Shown here piece after piece: positions 7,072-15,164 of a DNA stretch of 64,000 bases. A program made the translations under genes and the position numbers. The DNA is taken from positions 310,001 through 374,000 of the forward strand of contig DASQAF010000034.1 in assembly GCA_035635855.1 (NCBI GenBank), read 5' to 3'. Origin of the DNA: UBA11740 sp035635855. GTDB taxonomy: Bacteria > Acidobacteriota > Blastocatellia > Pyrinomonadales > Pyrinomonadaceae. Each line of letters begins with the position of its first letter. Position 1 is the first letter of the stretch. The notes below the pieces were generated by a model. The model saw only the letters and a program-made list of their open reading frames with translations. It made no database searches and had not been told where the DNA came from.

Positions 7072-7614
7072 CTAAAGGTCTTCCGGTATCAGCGAGAATA
7101 ACACCGCATCCTGTGACTCGCCGCCGATCAAAAGGCGGTTTCGCAAGACGCCTTCGCGAACTGCACCGGCCTTTTCGGCGACGCGCTGGCTGGCAAGATT
7201 TGGAACCGCCGCCAGAATTTCAACGCGGTGCAGACCAACCTCTTCAAAACTGAAACGGGCCATCAAACGCGCAGCTTTGGTGGCGATGCCGCGACCGGCC
7301 GAACTGGTTCGCACCCAGTAGCCAAGATTGCCGATCAGATGAACTCGATTAATGAAATTTAATCCCACGCCGCCCAGAAACCTCTCGGTGTCTTCTTCGA
7401 AGATTCCAAAGCTGTACCACTCTTCGCTGGCGGCGGCCCGGGCGCGCGAGGAAATGAATTCCCTGCTCTCTTCAATGGAATAGTCCTGGTGACACCAGGA
7501 CAGCCATGGCGAAACCTCAGCGATCGATTCACGCACCGCTTCATAGAGGCGGCTGACATCGTCATCACGGAAAGGCCGCAGCAGGAGGGAGTCTGTAGTC
7601 AGTTGCACTTCCAT
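7072..7614 (-). CDS. RimJ/RimL-type GNAT N-acetyltransferase
   Basis: 180 residues starting MEVQLTTDSLLLRPFRDDDVSRLYEAV, the characteristic opening of the RimJ/RimL/SpeG branch. Acetyl-CoA loop SSAGRGIATKAARLM, then FEEVGLHRVEILAAVPNLASQRVAEKAG, the usual C-terminal signature (N-x-x-S-x-x-V-x-E-K-x-G). Likely acetylates a protein N-terminus, an amino acid or an antibiotic; the substrate cannot be read. It ends beside the compound inverted repeat, and its start lies 20 bp from the end of the next minus-strand gene. Confidence 0.87.
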   Translation of the reverse strand: MEVQLTTDSLLLRPFRDDDVSRLYEAVRESIAEVSPWLSWCHQDYSIEESREFISSRARAAASEEWYSFGIFEEDTERFLGGVGLNFINRVHLIGNLGYWVRTSSAGRGIATKAARLMARFSFEEVGLHRVEILAAVPNLASQRVAEKAGAVREGVLRNRLLIGGESQDAVLFSLIPEDL

Positions 7615-7634
7615 GTTTCGCGGCAGGTTCTTCG

Positions 7635-8669
7635 TTACGGCTTCGCAGTCACTTTGTATTTATCGATGAGCTGTTGCATGCCTTCGGTGGAGTTGCTATG
7701 GCGATACTTGTAATAAGTCTCGAGGTCCTTCATGGCTTGTTGGCGCGCCTGTTCCAATCGCGCGTTGCCCTCGGATAATGCGACGGCGCGGGCCAAGGTA
7801 TCGATAACCTTATCGAGCGCTGCCATGACCTTTGGATACTCGTCATTCTTGGCTTTGCCGCTGGGCATATTTTGATAGCGCTTTGCCACGTCCTGATATT
7901 CGGCATCAAAGATGTCGATCAGCATCAGATAGTTGAAAGGTTCATTGGGAGCGAGTTCGGTCGCCCTTGTAAACCGAGCTCTCGCCTCAACGCGATCGCC
8001 CTTGACCAGACTGAGTATGCCCATTGACTGATACAGCCCTGGCAAATTCGTCTCGAAAAACTTCCAGGTGACGTCATCCATGCCGGGAGGAATTTTCTTC
8101 GCTTCAATCAGTTGGATTGCGCGCGTTCCGAATTGCAGGCTCTGTTCGACAAATTTGCCATTCCGCAGTTTAGCCTGATCGGTTCCCAGAACCATCAATC
8201 TCACCAAAACACGAATCGAGTCCGGGTTGCTCTTTAGGAACTCAGTGCCGGCCGCAAAGGCTTCGTCAAGTCGGTTCGCGTCCCCATAACCATCGATCAA
8301 TATGGGAACGATTAGTTCCTGGTCGGATGGTTCTTTGAAAATGCCCTGATATTCCTGCGATAGGCTTATCTTTTGGGTGGCATCCTTGACGGCGGCGATG
8401 TCATTTGCCAGGGCCTGGGCCACCCGCGAGCGAAGTGTGCTCTTCGGATATTTCTTGATAAAAGCAGCTCCCGCTTTGAGCTTGGCCGCGGGATCCGGCG
8501 CCGCGGTGATCGCCTCGGCGGCTTTTTGTTCGCCGGCCGACACCTTGGGCTGATCGGATTTTTCCTGCGCAACAACCGAGCCGTCTTTGGCGCTTACAAA
8601 TGACGACCCGCCGGTCAGGAAAAATAATGAAGCGAGCGCAATCCATGCCGCGAATGATCTGATCCTCAT
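7635..8669 (-). CDS. Secreted helical-repeat (TPR-like) protein of unknown function
   Basis: 344 residues with a signal peptide (about 1-27, ending VSAKD). The mature part is alpha-helical with TPR-like pairs: FIKKYPKSTLRSRVAQALA, FAAGTEFLKSNPDSIRVLVRL, GLYQSMGILSLVKGDRVEARARFTRATELAPNEPFNYLML. Probably a periplasmic scaffold. It ends with a helix over YYKYRHSNSTEGMQQLIDKYK, typical of acidobacterial hypothetical proteins. SD AAGGTG precedes the ATG by about 6 bases. No enzymatic motif was recognised. Confidence 0.7.
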   Translation of the reverse strand: MRIRSFAAWIALASLFFLTGGSSFVSAKDGSVVAQEKSDQPKVSAGEQKAAEAITAAPDPAAKLKAGAAFIKKYPKSTLRSRVAQALANDIAAVKDATQKISLSQEYQGIFKEPSDQELIVPILIDGYGDANRLDEAFAAGTEFLKSNPDSIRVLVRLMVLGTDQAKLRNGKFVEQSLQFGTRAIQLIEAKKIPPGMDDVTWKFFETNLPGLYQSMGILSLVKGDRVEARARFTRATELAPNEPFNYLMLIDIFDAEYQDVAKRYQNMPSGKAKNDEYPKVMAALDKVIDTLARAVALSEGNARLEQARQQAMKDLETYYKYRHSNSTEGMQQLIDKYKVTAKP

Positions 8670-8791
8670 CGTTTCACCTTCAAGAGTTTTAGCTTAGGGA
8701 ACGGCACAATATTGCTTCACCTTCTTGAGTCAGATCAAGTGTGGTAGCGTCCTGAGTGGTTCCGTACTCTCTGTCCCGCTGGCTAAGAACT

Positions 8792-8844
8792 ATCCACGAA
8801 ATCACACGAACAAGACTTTTCCAGTTTCGTGTATCTTCGTGGAT
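8792..8844. repeat. Inverted repeat ATCCACGAA..TTCGTGGAT
   Basis: The arms 8792-8810 and 8826-8844 are complementary at 16 of 19 positions (ATCCACGAAATCACACGAA and TTCGTGTATCTTCGTGGAT). A single-sided copy (GCTTCGTGTAGCTTCGTGGA) lies at 20592-20611. The rest of the 236-bp gap 8670-8905 holds nothing I can name. Confidence 0.65.
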
Positions 8845-8905
8845 CGTCTTATCTGGCAAGGGAATCTCTTAATGATTTCCCAAATTAAACCTGCTAACAC
8901 ACAAA

Positions 8906-10603
8906 TTATTTTGGCGCACCGCGCCCAATGCTCGAGGGCTTTGCTTGTCTGCGGTAGCGATGAGTTACCGGACGCCGCCGGCCGATGCCGATAGCATTGC
9001 GCGAGATGATCAGGGTGGGTGGCAGCTGGCGACGCTTGAATTCGTTCGCCGGCGATTCGACCTGGTTCAGAATGTCGTAAACTAATTGCGCCTCGTGGCC
9101 CGCCGCGATGATTTCCTCGGGCGATTGCTTCTGTTCAAAGTACAGCTTCAGGATCGGATCGAGTTTGTCATACGGCGGCAAAGACTGATCGTCAAACTGT
9201 TCGGGCGCAAGTTCCGCCGAAGGGCGCTTATCGATAATCGAGCGCGGAATTAATTCGCGCTCGCGATTGTAAAGCCGCGCCAGTTCATAAACTTCAGTTT
9301 TCAAGACGTCACCGATTACCGCGAGTCCGCCGTTCGTGTCGCCATAGAGCGTGCAGTAACCCAGGGCCAGCTCTGATTTGTTTCCGGTGGAAAGCAACAG
9401 CCGATTTTCAGCATTCGAGATCGTCATCAGGATGTTTCCGCGCAAGCGCGACTGCAGATTCTCGACCGCATGTTCAATGGCCCCGGACTCGCTGCCCACC
9501 TTCGGCTCAGGCAAATCCATTTCCCTTCTCAGCACGTGAAACGCTTCGCTGATCGGTTTTTCAATCGTCCTGATTCCCAGGCGCTGCGCCAGTTCGACCG
9601 AATCTTCGAGACTGCCACGAGACGAATAGGGTGACGGCATCATCGCCGCGAGGACGTTGTCGGCGCCCAATGCTTCGCTTGCCAGCGCGGCCACCAGCGC
9701 GGAATCGATTCCACCCGACAAACCAAAAACTGCTTTCGTGAAGTTATTCTTGCGAGCGTAGTCGCGAATGCCGAGCACCAGCGCCGCGCGCACAGTCTCA
9801 ATATCGTCACCTGGCAAACAGCGAGAGTCCGCGATACCGCAATCCAGGTCGACCGTCTCGACGAATTCCTCGAACGGCGGCGCTTGCAGAACAATCTTGC
9901 CGTGACGATCTGAGATGATGCTGGCGCCGTCAAAAATCACGCCATCGTTTCCGCCGACAAGATTTACAAAAACGATCGGCAGCGCGGCGCTCCGGGCGCG
10001 ATGGGAAACCATTTCGCAGCGCATTCCCATCTTGCCTTTGTTGAAAGGCGAAGCATTGATCGACACCAGGATTTTCGCGCCCATCTCGATCAATTCCTGG
10101 GCCGGGTCGTTTGGATAGAGGCGTTGTTTCCAGAAGGTCTTATCATTCCAAAAGTCTTCACAGACAGCCACGCCCAGATCGCAATCGTCCAGCTTGAACA
10201 AGCGACGCTCGCGTCCGGGCTCAAAGTAACGCGGGTCGTCGAACACGTCGTATTCAGGCAGCAGGGTTTTGTCGGCAAAGCCCAGCAACGCTCTATCACG
10301 AATGATGGCCGCTGAGTTGTAGAGCCGGCGGCCGTTGGGCTGATCGTTGGGGCGGACGGTGCCGACGATTGCCGTTAAGCCTTCGGTCGCGGCGATGATC
10401 TGGTCCAGGGGATCCAACGCCGCACGAATTACATCCGGATCCAGAAACCAGTCGAGCGAGGTGTACCCCTGAATGGTTACTTCCGGAAAAACGATGAGAT
10501 CGGAACGATCTTTCTTTGCCTGCTCGATGGCGCTGAGGATGCGCGCAACATTGCCTGCATAGTCGCCGTTCGTCGTATTGATCTGTCCGATGGTGACGCG
10601 CAT
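8906..10603 (-). CDS. nadE: Glutamine-dependent NAD+ synthetase
   Basis: Two-domain enzyme for the last step of NAD synthesis: it amidates nicotinate adenine dinucleotide with ammonia from glutamine. The N-terminal nitrilase-type glutaminase has the triad E41 (VFPEVTIQGY), K112 (DKTLLPEY) and C148 (GVAVCEDFW). The C-terminal synthetase has the ATP pyrophosphatase loop SGGIDS at 296-301, and STGNKSELALGYCTLYGD further on. The start is chosen at 10603 (MRVTIGQIN) because the family begins there; an in-frame ATG at 10621 would add six residues. 565 aa is normal for this class. Confidence 0.96.
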   Translation of the reverse strand: MRVTIGQINTTNGDYAGNVARILSAIEQAKKDRSDLIVFPEVTIQGYTSLDWFLDPDVIRAALDPLDQIIAATEGLTAIVGTVRPNDQPNGRRLYNSAAIIRDRALLGFADKTLLPEYDVFDDPRYFEPGRERRLFKLDDCDLGVAVCEDFWNDKTFWKQRLYPNDPAQELIEMGAKILVSINASPFNKGKMGMRCEMVSHRARSAALPIVFVNLVGGNDGVIFDGASIISDRHGKIVLQAPPFEEFVETVDLDCGIADSRCLPGDDIETVRAALVLGIRDYARKNNFTKAVFGLSGGIDSALVAALASEALGADNVLAAMMPSPYSSRGSLEDSVELAQRLGIRTIEKPISEAFHVLRREMDLPEPKVGSESGAIEHAVENLQSRLRGNILMTISNAENRLLLSTGNKSELALGYCTLYGDTNGGLAVIGDVLKTEVYELARLYNRERELIPRSIIDKRPSAELAPEQFDDQSLPPYDKLDPILKLYFEQKQSPEEIIAAGHEAQLVYDILNQVESPANEFKRRQLPPTLIISRNAIGIGRRRPVTHRYRRQAKPSSIGRGAPK

Positions 10604-10705
10604 CTGAGGAGATTTTAGCATTGATACGGGCGCCAGCTAATACTGCGAGGCTAATGCTGCGAGTTTCTGGCTGTTGATGTGTTCTCCGTGTAATCTGAGT
10701 GGCCT

Positions 10706-10757
10706 TTGTGTCTCTGTGGTGAACATGACGTGAGAACCATTCACCACAGAGACACGG
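10706..10757. repeat. Inverted repeat of the CACCACAGAGACAC family
   Basis: The arms 10706-10723 (TTGTGTCTCTGTGGTGAA) and 10740-10757 (TTCACCACAGAGACACGG) are complementary at 16 of 18 positions. Just upstream, 10636-10663 holds two near-copies of a 14-base unit (GCTAATACTGCGAG / GCTAATGCTGCGAG). Non-coding gap between nadE and the yjjX-like gene. Confidence 0.65.
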
Positions 10758-10786
10758 AGGACACTGAGTACGCACAGAGAAAAGCC

Positions 10787-11407
10787 TTATTCGGAAGAAT
10801 AGAGTGCTGGATTATAGAAAGGTGCAAAGGCGGCAATCAGAGCGATTTCGAAACTCATCGAACGCGTCAACAGATCGCGCGACAGCACGCCCCAGGCCCC
10901 CTGTTTGCTGCGCACGTCGCGTACGCCGGCGACCTCGTCAATTACGATTCCCAACTCTCGCTTGCCCTGGATCACATCTTTGACGATCGCTTCGGGAACG
11001 CCGATTGATGGCGACATGCCAAAGCTGTCGCGTTCGCCGTCAGTGACAAACGCCCAGCCACGTAAGAACGTGTGCCACTCGCCTTCAACCGAGATCGAAT
11101 GGAAGCCGCCTTCAAGTCCGACGTAAAGATCGGCGTCGAGTCTTTGCTCAATGAGAATCTCGCGCACGGCCAGGGCGCGTTGCCGCGCGCCGCTCATCAA
11201 TTCCCAATCATTCAAGGGCATTGCCGGCGCCTCGGTCTTGACCGCTCGCGCCACTACGCTCGCCTCGCGCCAGCCGGAATCGATCTGGGCCACGCGCGCG
11301 ATGCTGGCGCGCACGGCCATAATCTTCGCCGCGCGATCCGAACCCAACGCAATGCGCTCGATTCGGGTTTGCCGCACTTGCCTGGTTCGGAAACTTAGAG
11401 TTGACAT
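10787..11407 (-). CDS. yjjX: Inosine/xanthosine triphosphatase (YjjX/NTPase family)
   Basis: About 206 residues. The fold and motifs match the non-canonical purine NTP phosphatase YjjX: IALGSDRAAKIMAVRASI at the start, ALAVREILIEQRLDADLYVGLEGGF in the middle (the GLEGG motif), and a C-terminal SRDLLTRSMSFEIALIAAFAPF. It would cleanse ITP and XTP from the nucleotide pool. The start is set at 11407 (MSTLSFRTR); the longer frame to 11521 would overlap the divergent promoter and leader of the next gene. Divergent from the LeuA-like gene. Confidence 0.8.
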   Translation of the reverse strand: MSTLSFRTRQVRQTRIERIALGSDRAAKIMAVRASIARVAQIDSGWREASVVARAVKTEAPAMPLNDWELMSGARQRALAVREILIEQRLDADLYVGLEGGFHSISVEGEWHTFLRGWAFVTDGERDSFGMSPSIGVPEAIVKDVIQGKRELGIVIDEVAGVRDVRSKQGAWGVLSRDLLTRSMSFEIALIAAFAPFYNPALYSSE

Positions 11408-11430
11408 CCCCGCCTGTCGGTTGTTGTAAT
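11401..11430 (+). promoter_or_regulatory. Candidate sigma70 promoter for the LeuA-like gene
   Basis: TTGACA (11401-11406), 18-base spacer, TGTAAT (11425-11430; 5 of 6). It overlaps the first codons of the divergent yjjX-like gene and leaves a leader of about 65 nt before 11502. Confidence 0.55.
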
Positions 11431-11501
11431 CGAATCCAGGTAAGAGTACAAGCTTTGCATGGCACAGAGGGAGAGTGCGAAGCGCTTTCAGGAGTGCAGA
11501 A

Positions 11502-12716
11502 ATGTCCGTTGCTGAACTCATCTACGATTGGAACAAGGTGGATCCCTTACTTCACAAGCCCGATCGGCACATCGGGTTTGACGACGAGACACTGCGCGAC
11601 GGTTTGCAATCGCCTTCCGTGTGCGAACCGCCGGTCGAAAAGAAGATCGAACTACTCCACTTGATGGACGCGCTGGGTATCGACACGGCGGACATTGGCC
11701 TGCCGGGCGCGGGCGGAACACATGCCGCGGGTGTCGAAATGATGGCCCGCGAAATCGCTGACAAGAAACTGAAGATCCGTCCCAACTGTGCCGCACGCAC
11801 CCACCGCAATGACATTGTTCCGATCGTGGAAATCTCGCAGCGTGCCGGCATTGCCATCGAAGCCTGCACGTTCATCGGTTCTTCTCCGATCCGGTTCTAT
11901 GCGGAAGAATGGACCATCGACAAACTTCTGCAAATGACGGAAGAGGCGGTGACCTTTGCCGTAGGTGAAGGCTTGCCGGTCATGTTCGTGACCGAAGATA
12001 CGACGCGCGCTGATCCGGAAACGATTCGCGCGCTCTACACCACCGCGATTCGCTGCGGCGCCCGGGCCGTCTGCGTCTGCGACACGGTCGGCCACGCCAC
12101 GCCCGATGGTGCGCGCGAAGTAGTTAAGTTTGTGCGCGGAATAATCGACGAGCAGGGCGAGCAGGTGCGCCTCGACTGGCACGGTCATCAGGATCGCGGC
12201 CTGGGTGTGATTAATTCACTGGCGGCGATCGAAGGCGGAGCGGATCAGATTCACGGCTCGGCGTTGGGCATGGGCGAGCGCGTCGGCAACACACCCATGG
12301 ATCAGTTGCTGGTGAACTTGAAGCTGCTGGGCTGGATTGAAAACGACCTGACCCGCCTGGGCGAGTATTGCGACAAAGCCGCCGAGGCTTGCCGCTGGAC
12401 TATTCCGCTGAACTATCCGGTGTTCGGTCGCGACGCGTTTCGCACGGCTACCGGCGTCCATGCCGCCGCGGTGATCAAGAGTTACCGGAAAGGCGACACC
12501 GAACTCGCCGACTTGATTTATTCAGGCGTGCCCGCGGGACTGTTTGGCTTGAAGCAAGTGATCGAGATTGGTCCGATGAGCGGCAAATCGAATGTCATCT
12601 TCTGGCTCGAGAGTCGCGGTCTGGAAGCGAGCGAAGATCGAGTCACGCGCATCTACGAACGCGCCAAGCAAGCGTCGGCTGTGCTGGACGAAGATGAGTT
12701 GATGGGGTTGGTGTGA
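11502..12716 (+). CDS. 2-isopropylmalate/homocitrate synthase family enzyme, short form
   Basis: A 404-residue HMGL-like TIM-barrel Claisen condensation enzyme. Seen: DDETLRDGLQSPSV (catalytic Arg and metal Asp region), metal ligands H227 and H229 in LDWHGHQDRGLG, and the DLIYSGVPAGLFGLKQVIEIGPMSGKSNVIFWLESRG C-terminal segment. It ends about 100 residues before a full LeuA and lacks the leucine-binding regulatory domain, so it should not be feedback-inhibited in the usual way. ATG 11502 is fixed by AGGAG (11490-11494). It could be leucine, lysine or citramalate related; no other leu genes are adjacent, so no symbol is given. Confidence 0.8.
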   Translation: MSVAELIYDWNKVDPLLHKPDRHIGFDDETLRDGLQSPSVCEPPVEKKIELLHLMDALGIDTADIGLPGAGGTHAAGVEMMAREIADKKLKIRPNCAARTHRNDIVPIVEISQRAGIAIEACTFIGSSPIRFYAEEWTIDKLLQMTEEAVTFAVGEGLPVMFVTEDTTRADPETIRALYTTAIRCGARAVCVCDTVGHATPDGAREVVKFVRGIIDEQGEQVRLDWHGHQDRGLGVINSLAAIEGGADQIHGSALGMGERVGNTPMDQLLVNLKLLGWIENDLTRLGEYCDKAAEACRWTIPLNYPVFGRDAFRTATGVHAAAVIKSYRKGDTELADLIYSGVPAGLFGLKQVIEIGPMSGKSNVIFWLESRGLEASEDRVTRIYERAKQASAVLDEDELMGLV

Positions 12717-12741
12717 GTGGTATGCGGTGAGGCGCTATAGA

Positions 12742-12783
12742 GTCATTTTCCATTTGTCATTTGTCAATTGCATTTGGAAAATG
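12742..12783. repeat. Tandem GTCATTT heptads with inverted end
   Basis: In steps of seven from 12742: GTCATTT, TCCATTT, GTCATTT, GTCAATT, GCATTTG. CATTTTCCA near the start also pairs with TGGAAAATG at 12775-12783. The same word family as at 5833-5874. Non-coding gap between convergent genes. Confidence 0.7.
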
Positions 12784-12814
12784 GTTTGAAGGAGCTCAGG
12801 TCAGGACATGGCCA

Positions 12815-13882
12815 CTAGTTGATTGGAATCGTAACTGTCGCTGAGCCCGCTTTGCCCGCCGGAAAACGTTTCTGCCGCGCTATCCGCAAAGCGGTCGCGT
12901 CCCCTCCGGAAGCCTGCGTCACTCGCCCGTTCTCGTCATAAGAAACTTGCACAGTAACCTTCCTGCCGGCGGTTGAGGGTGAAGATTGCGGCTTGACGCT
13001 GCTCGGATTAGCTAAGCTTGAGATGTCTTTTGCTTCCCTCTGAGTATTGCCCGTAAAAGCCGTCGTCGTGGTTCCTTGAAGCTTTGCTCGTTCTTTCGCA
13101 CGAGCCTCGCGCTGTCGTTTGGCAAATTGCTCGGCGTCCGCTGAGTTTACCGCCGGAATCACCGTCTCGTCCGGCGTAGGTGCTGCTGAAGTTTCATTAG
13201 CCGGACCTGAAGGCGCAGACGTTTCGGGATTTGTGGCCGGCACGGTCTGGGTCTCTAACGCCAGCTTCGCGGCCTTGCTACGAACATACCTTGCCCACGG
13301 TACGCTAATCACCGTCAGCACTAACACCACTGCGAACCCAATGGCGGCTAACGTCCATGGCTTGCCTCGCCAACGCGATTCGTTCTCAGCCTGCGCGAGG
13401 AACGCGGGCATCTCTGCGGGCTGGACAGCAGGAACCTCAATCATCGCATCTTTAGATTCATCGTCGTCCCGAGCAAGTTCATCGAGATCACTAACGGCGA
13501 GGTCCGGCTCTGTTGTTTTGATTTCCTCGACGGGCGAAGCAGCCTCCTCCTCCGGAAACGCATCCGGTGGCGAAACACCTTCGTCCATTCTCCTCAGTCC
13601 TTCCAGAACGACTGAGGTCCACGGTTGGTTGATACTGAGTTCGGGAGGTTCGAATGCCGGACTGAAAGTGAAGGAAGCGTTCGGCAGCGTCAATGCACAG
13701 TAGACAGCTTCAATGCCGCGCAAAACGCCAATCCGCGCGTGCACTACTGAGCCGGCTTGCAGATAGAAATAGCCTGGGCCGATTGGGTAGATGACTTTCA
13801 GCCGGCCGGTCTTGCGTTGATTACAAAAAAACTCGATTAGCTCGGCAAGAGAAAGATCGCTGAGTTCTCCAGTGAGTGCCAT
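12815..13882 (-). CDS. DUF4388 (PATAN-like) membrane protein with TonB-like C-terminus
   Basis: 355 residues. N-terminal DUF4388 domain (about 1-105: LTGELSDLSLAELIEFFCNQRKTGRLKV, FYLQAGSVVHARIGVLRGIEAVYCAL), usually tied to signalling proteins. A single membrane segment follows at about 177-200 (LAAIGFAVVLVLTVISVPWA), then a low-complexity Pro/Ala/Thr linker and a C-terminal strand pair resembling TonB (VTVQVSYDENGRVTQASGGDATALRIARQKRFPAG). The cytoplasmic sensor and periplasmic TonB-like end would be joined through the membrane. SD AAGGAA is 5 bases before the ATG. It lies 80 bp downstream of another TonB-family gene on the same strand. Function unknown. Confidence 0.72.
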   Translation of the reverse strand: MALTGELSDLSLAELIEFFCNQRKTGRLKVIYPIGPGYFYLQAGSVVHARIGVLRGIEAVYCALTLPNASFTFSPAFEPPELSINQPWTSVVLEGLRRMDEGVSPPDAFPEEEAASPVEEIKTTEPDLAVSDLDELARDDDESKDAMIEVPAVQPAEMPAFLAQAENESRWRGKPWTLAAIGFAVVLVLTVISVPWARYVRSKAAKLALETQTVPATNPETSAPSGPANETSAAPTPDETVIPAVNSADAEQFAKRQREARAKERAKLQGTTTTAFTGNTQREAKDISSLANPSSVKPQSSPSTAGRKVTVQVSYDENGRVTQASGGDATALRIARQKRFPAGKAGSATVTIPIN

Positions 13883-13962
13883 ACGTTATTCCTTTTCTGT
13901 GCAGGGGATTCTGCGAGGAGCCGGCCTGAAGGAGGTGGAACCCGCCAGGCCGGCTTGAGAAG

Positions 13963-15000
13963 TTAAGGTAGGGTGAAGTTATAGTTGATCTGGCCGGAGA
14001 CTTTGACGCTCTGGCCCGAAAGTTTCGTCGGTGAAAACCGCGCGCCCAGAGCGGCCTGCAGTGCCGCGTCTCTCAATACGCCCGGTCCCGACAGGACTTT
14101 CGCTGAAATGACTTTTCCATTTTCATCGACAACTACATCGACCTGGACCAAGCCGATGATGCGCAGACGGCGAGCCGCCTCAGGATAGTTTGGCATCGGC
14201 AGATTCAATGCCTTTCCATTCAGCACTCCGCGTGAGAGCGGACGCAGCAAGGGCTTTGGCGCCGGTGGCGGGGCATCTACTACGGCAACCGATTTTCGGT
14301 CTACATCAATGTGCGCGTTAGTTAAATCGACGCCCATCGGTTGCGCCCCGGACACTTTCAGTTTGTCGAGAGCTGGTGACGGCGGCGGCGTTGCTGTCTT
14401 CCTGCTTTCAGTTTCGGCTGGACTCGTCGATGCAGGTTCAAGCATCTTCGCCATAGTCGCGTCGAGGTAATAAAAAATTGTGCGGTACGTGACCTCGGTT
14501 GGCTCGAATCCGAGGCGGCCGTTTTCTACTACTGCCAGCGACGTCGTCATCTTCACCCAGTTACCAATAGAGTCAAAGTCGTACTTGTACACTTCTTTGC
14601 TGACCAGCGAACCATCGGCATTAACGAGAGTCATCTCGCTGATATTGCCTTTATCGTCATAGCGGTAAACTTCGCGTCCAGTGAGAGTCGAGCCGGTCAC
14701 GGGAAAGTATTGGTTTTGAGTCTTAACGCCTTTTAGATCGTACTCGGCTGTCTCAAGCAGAGTGCGCTTGCTGTCTTCGATCGATTTCCCGCCCACTGAC
14801 GACAGTTTGGCGACTTCGGTTCGGACTCGCCGTACGGGACCGATCAATCCATCGCGCGCGCGATCGGTATCGCCGGGCGCCTCGGCAGCCGGCTGAAGGT
14901 TGTTTGCCTTGGCTGTCAGGTTTCCCTGACCGCTGGCAATTGCGAACATCATCGTGAGAGACAGGCCCGCGAAGGCAATTCGGATCACTTGCGTCGGCAT
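13963..15000 (-). CDS. Secreted TonB-family protein with RHS-like strand repeats
   Basis: 345 residues. Signal peptide 1-25 (ends IASGQGN). A middle part of short strand repeats (YRYDDKGNISEMTLVNADGSL, YKYDFDSIGNWVKMT) resembles RHS/YD-type or MORN-like repeats. A Pro-rich linker follows, then a canonical TonB C-terminal domain (PMPNYPEAARRLRIIGLVQVDVVVDENGKVISAKVLSGPGVLRDAALQAALGARFSP). It lacks the long N-terminal membrane anchor and XPXP span of true TonB, so it may not energise receptors. SD AGGAG 5-6 bases before the start. Promoter candidate at 15094-15122. Confidence 0.8.
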   Translation of the reverse strand: MPTQVIRIAFAGLSLTMMFAIASGQGNLTAKANNLQPAAEAPGDTDRARDGLIGPVRRVRTEVAKLSSVGGKSIEDSKRTLLETAEYDLKGVKTQNQYFPVTGSTLTGREVYRYDDKGNISEMTLVNADGSLVSKEVYKYDFDSIGNWVKMTTSLAVVENGRLGFEPTEVTYRTIFYYLDATMAKMLEPASTSPAETESRKTATPPPSPALDKLKVSGAQPMGVDLTNAHIDVDRKSVAVVDAPPPAPKPLLRPLSRGVLNGKALNLPMPNYPEAARRLRIIGLVQVDVVVDENGKVISAKVLSGPGVLRDAALQAALGARFSPTKLSGQSVKVSGQINYNFTLP

Positions 15001-15093
15001 TTTGTTCTCCTGTTCTTACTTGAAAATGTGAGGGTGCGGGTCGCGTCTTCACCAGGGCAAGTGAGAAGCCTGAACACGGCTTCGACCTTTGGA

Positions 15094-15122
15094 ATCTTAC
15101 CGTGTTAAAGCAAGTTTGTCCA
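15094..15122 (-). promoter_or_regulatory. Candidate sigma70 promoter for the TonB-family gene
   Basis: On the minus strand TGGACA, 17-base spacer, TAAGAT. 5 of 6 and 4 of 6 consensus bases, with a leader of about 87 nt to the ATG at 15000. Confidence 0.45.
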
Positions 15123-15164
15123 GAGTCAACAATGGAGAAATCGCCGCAAAAATGGGGGATTCAG

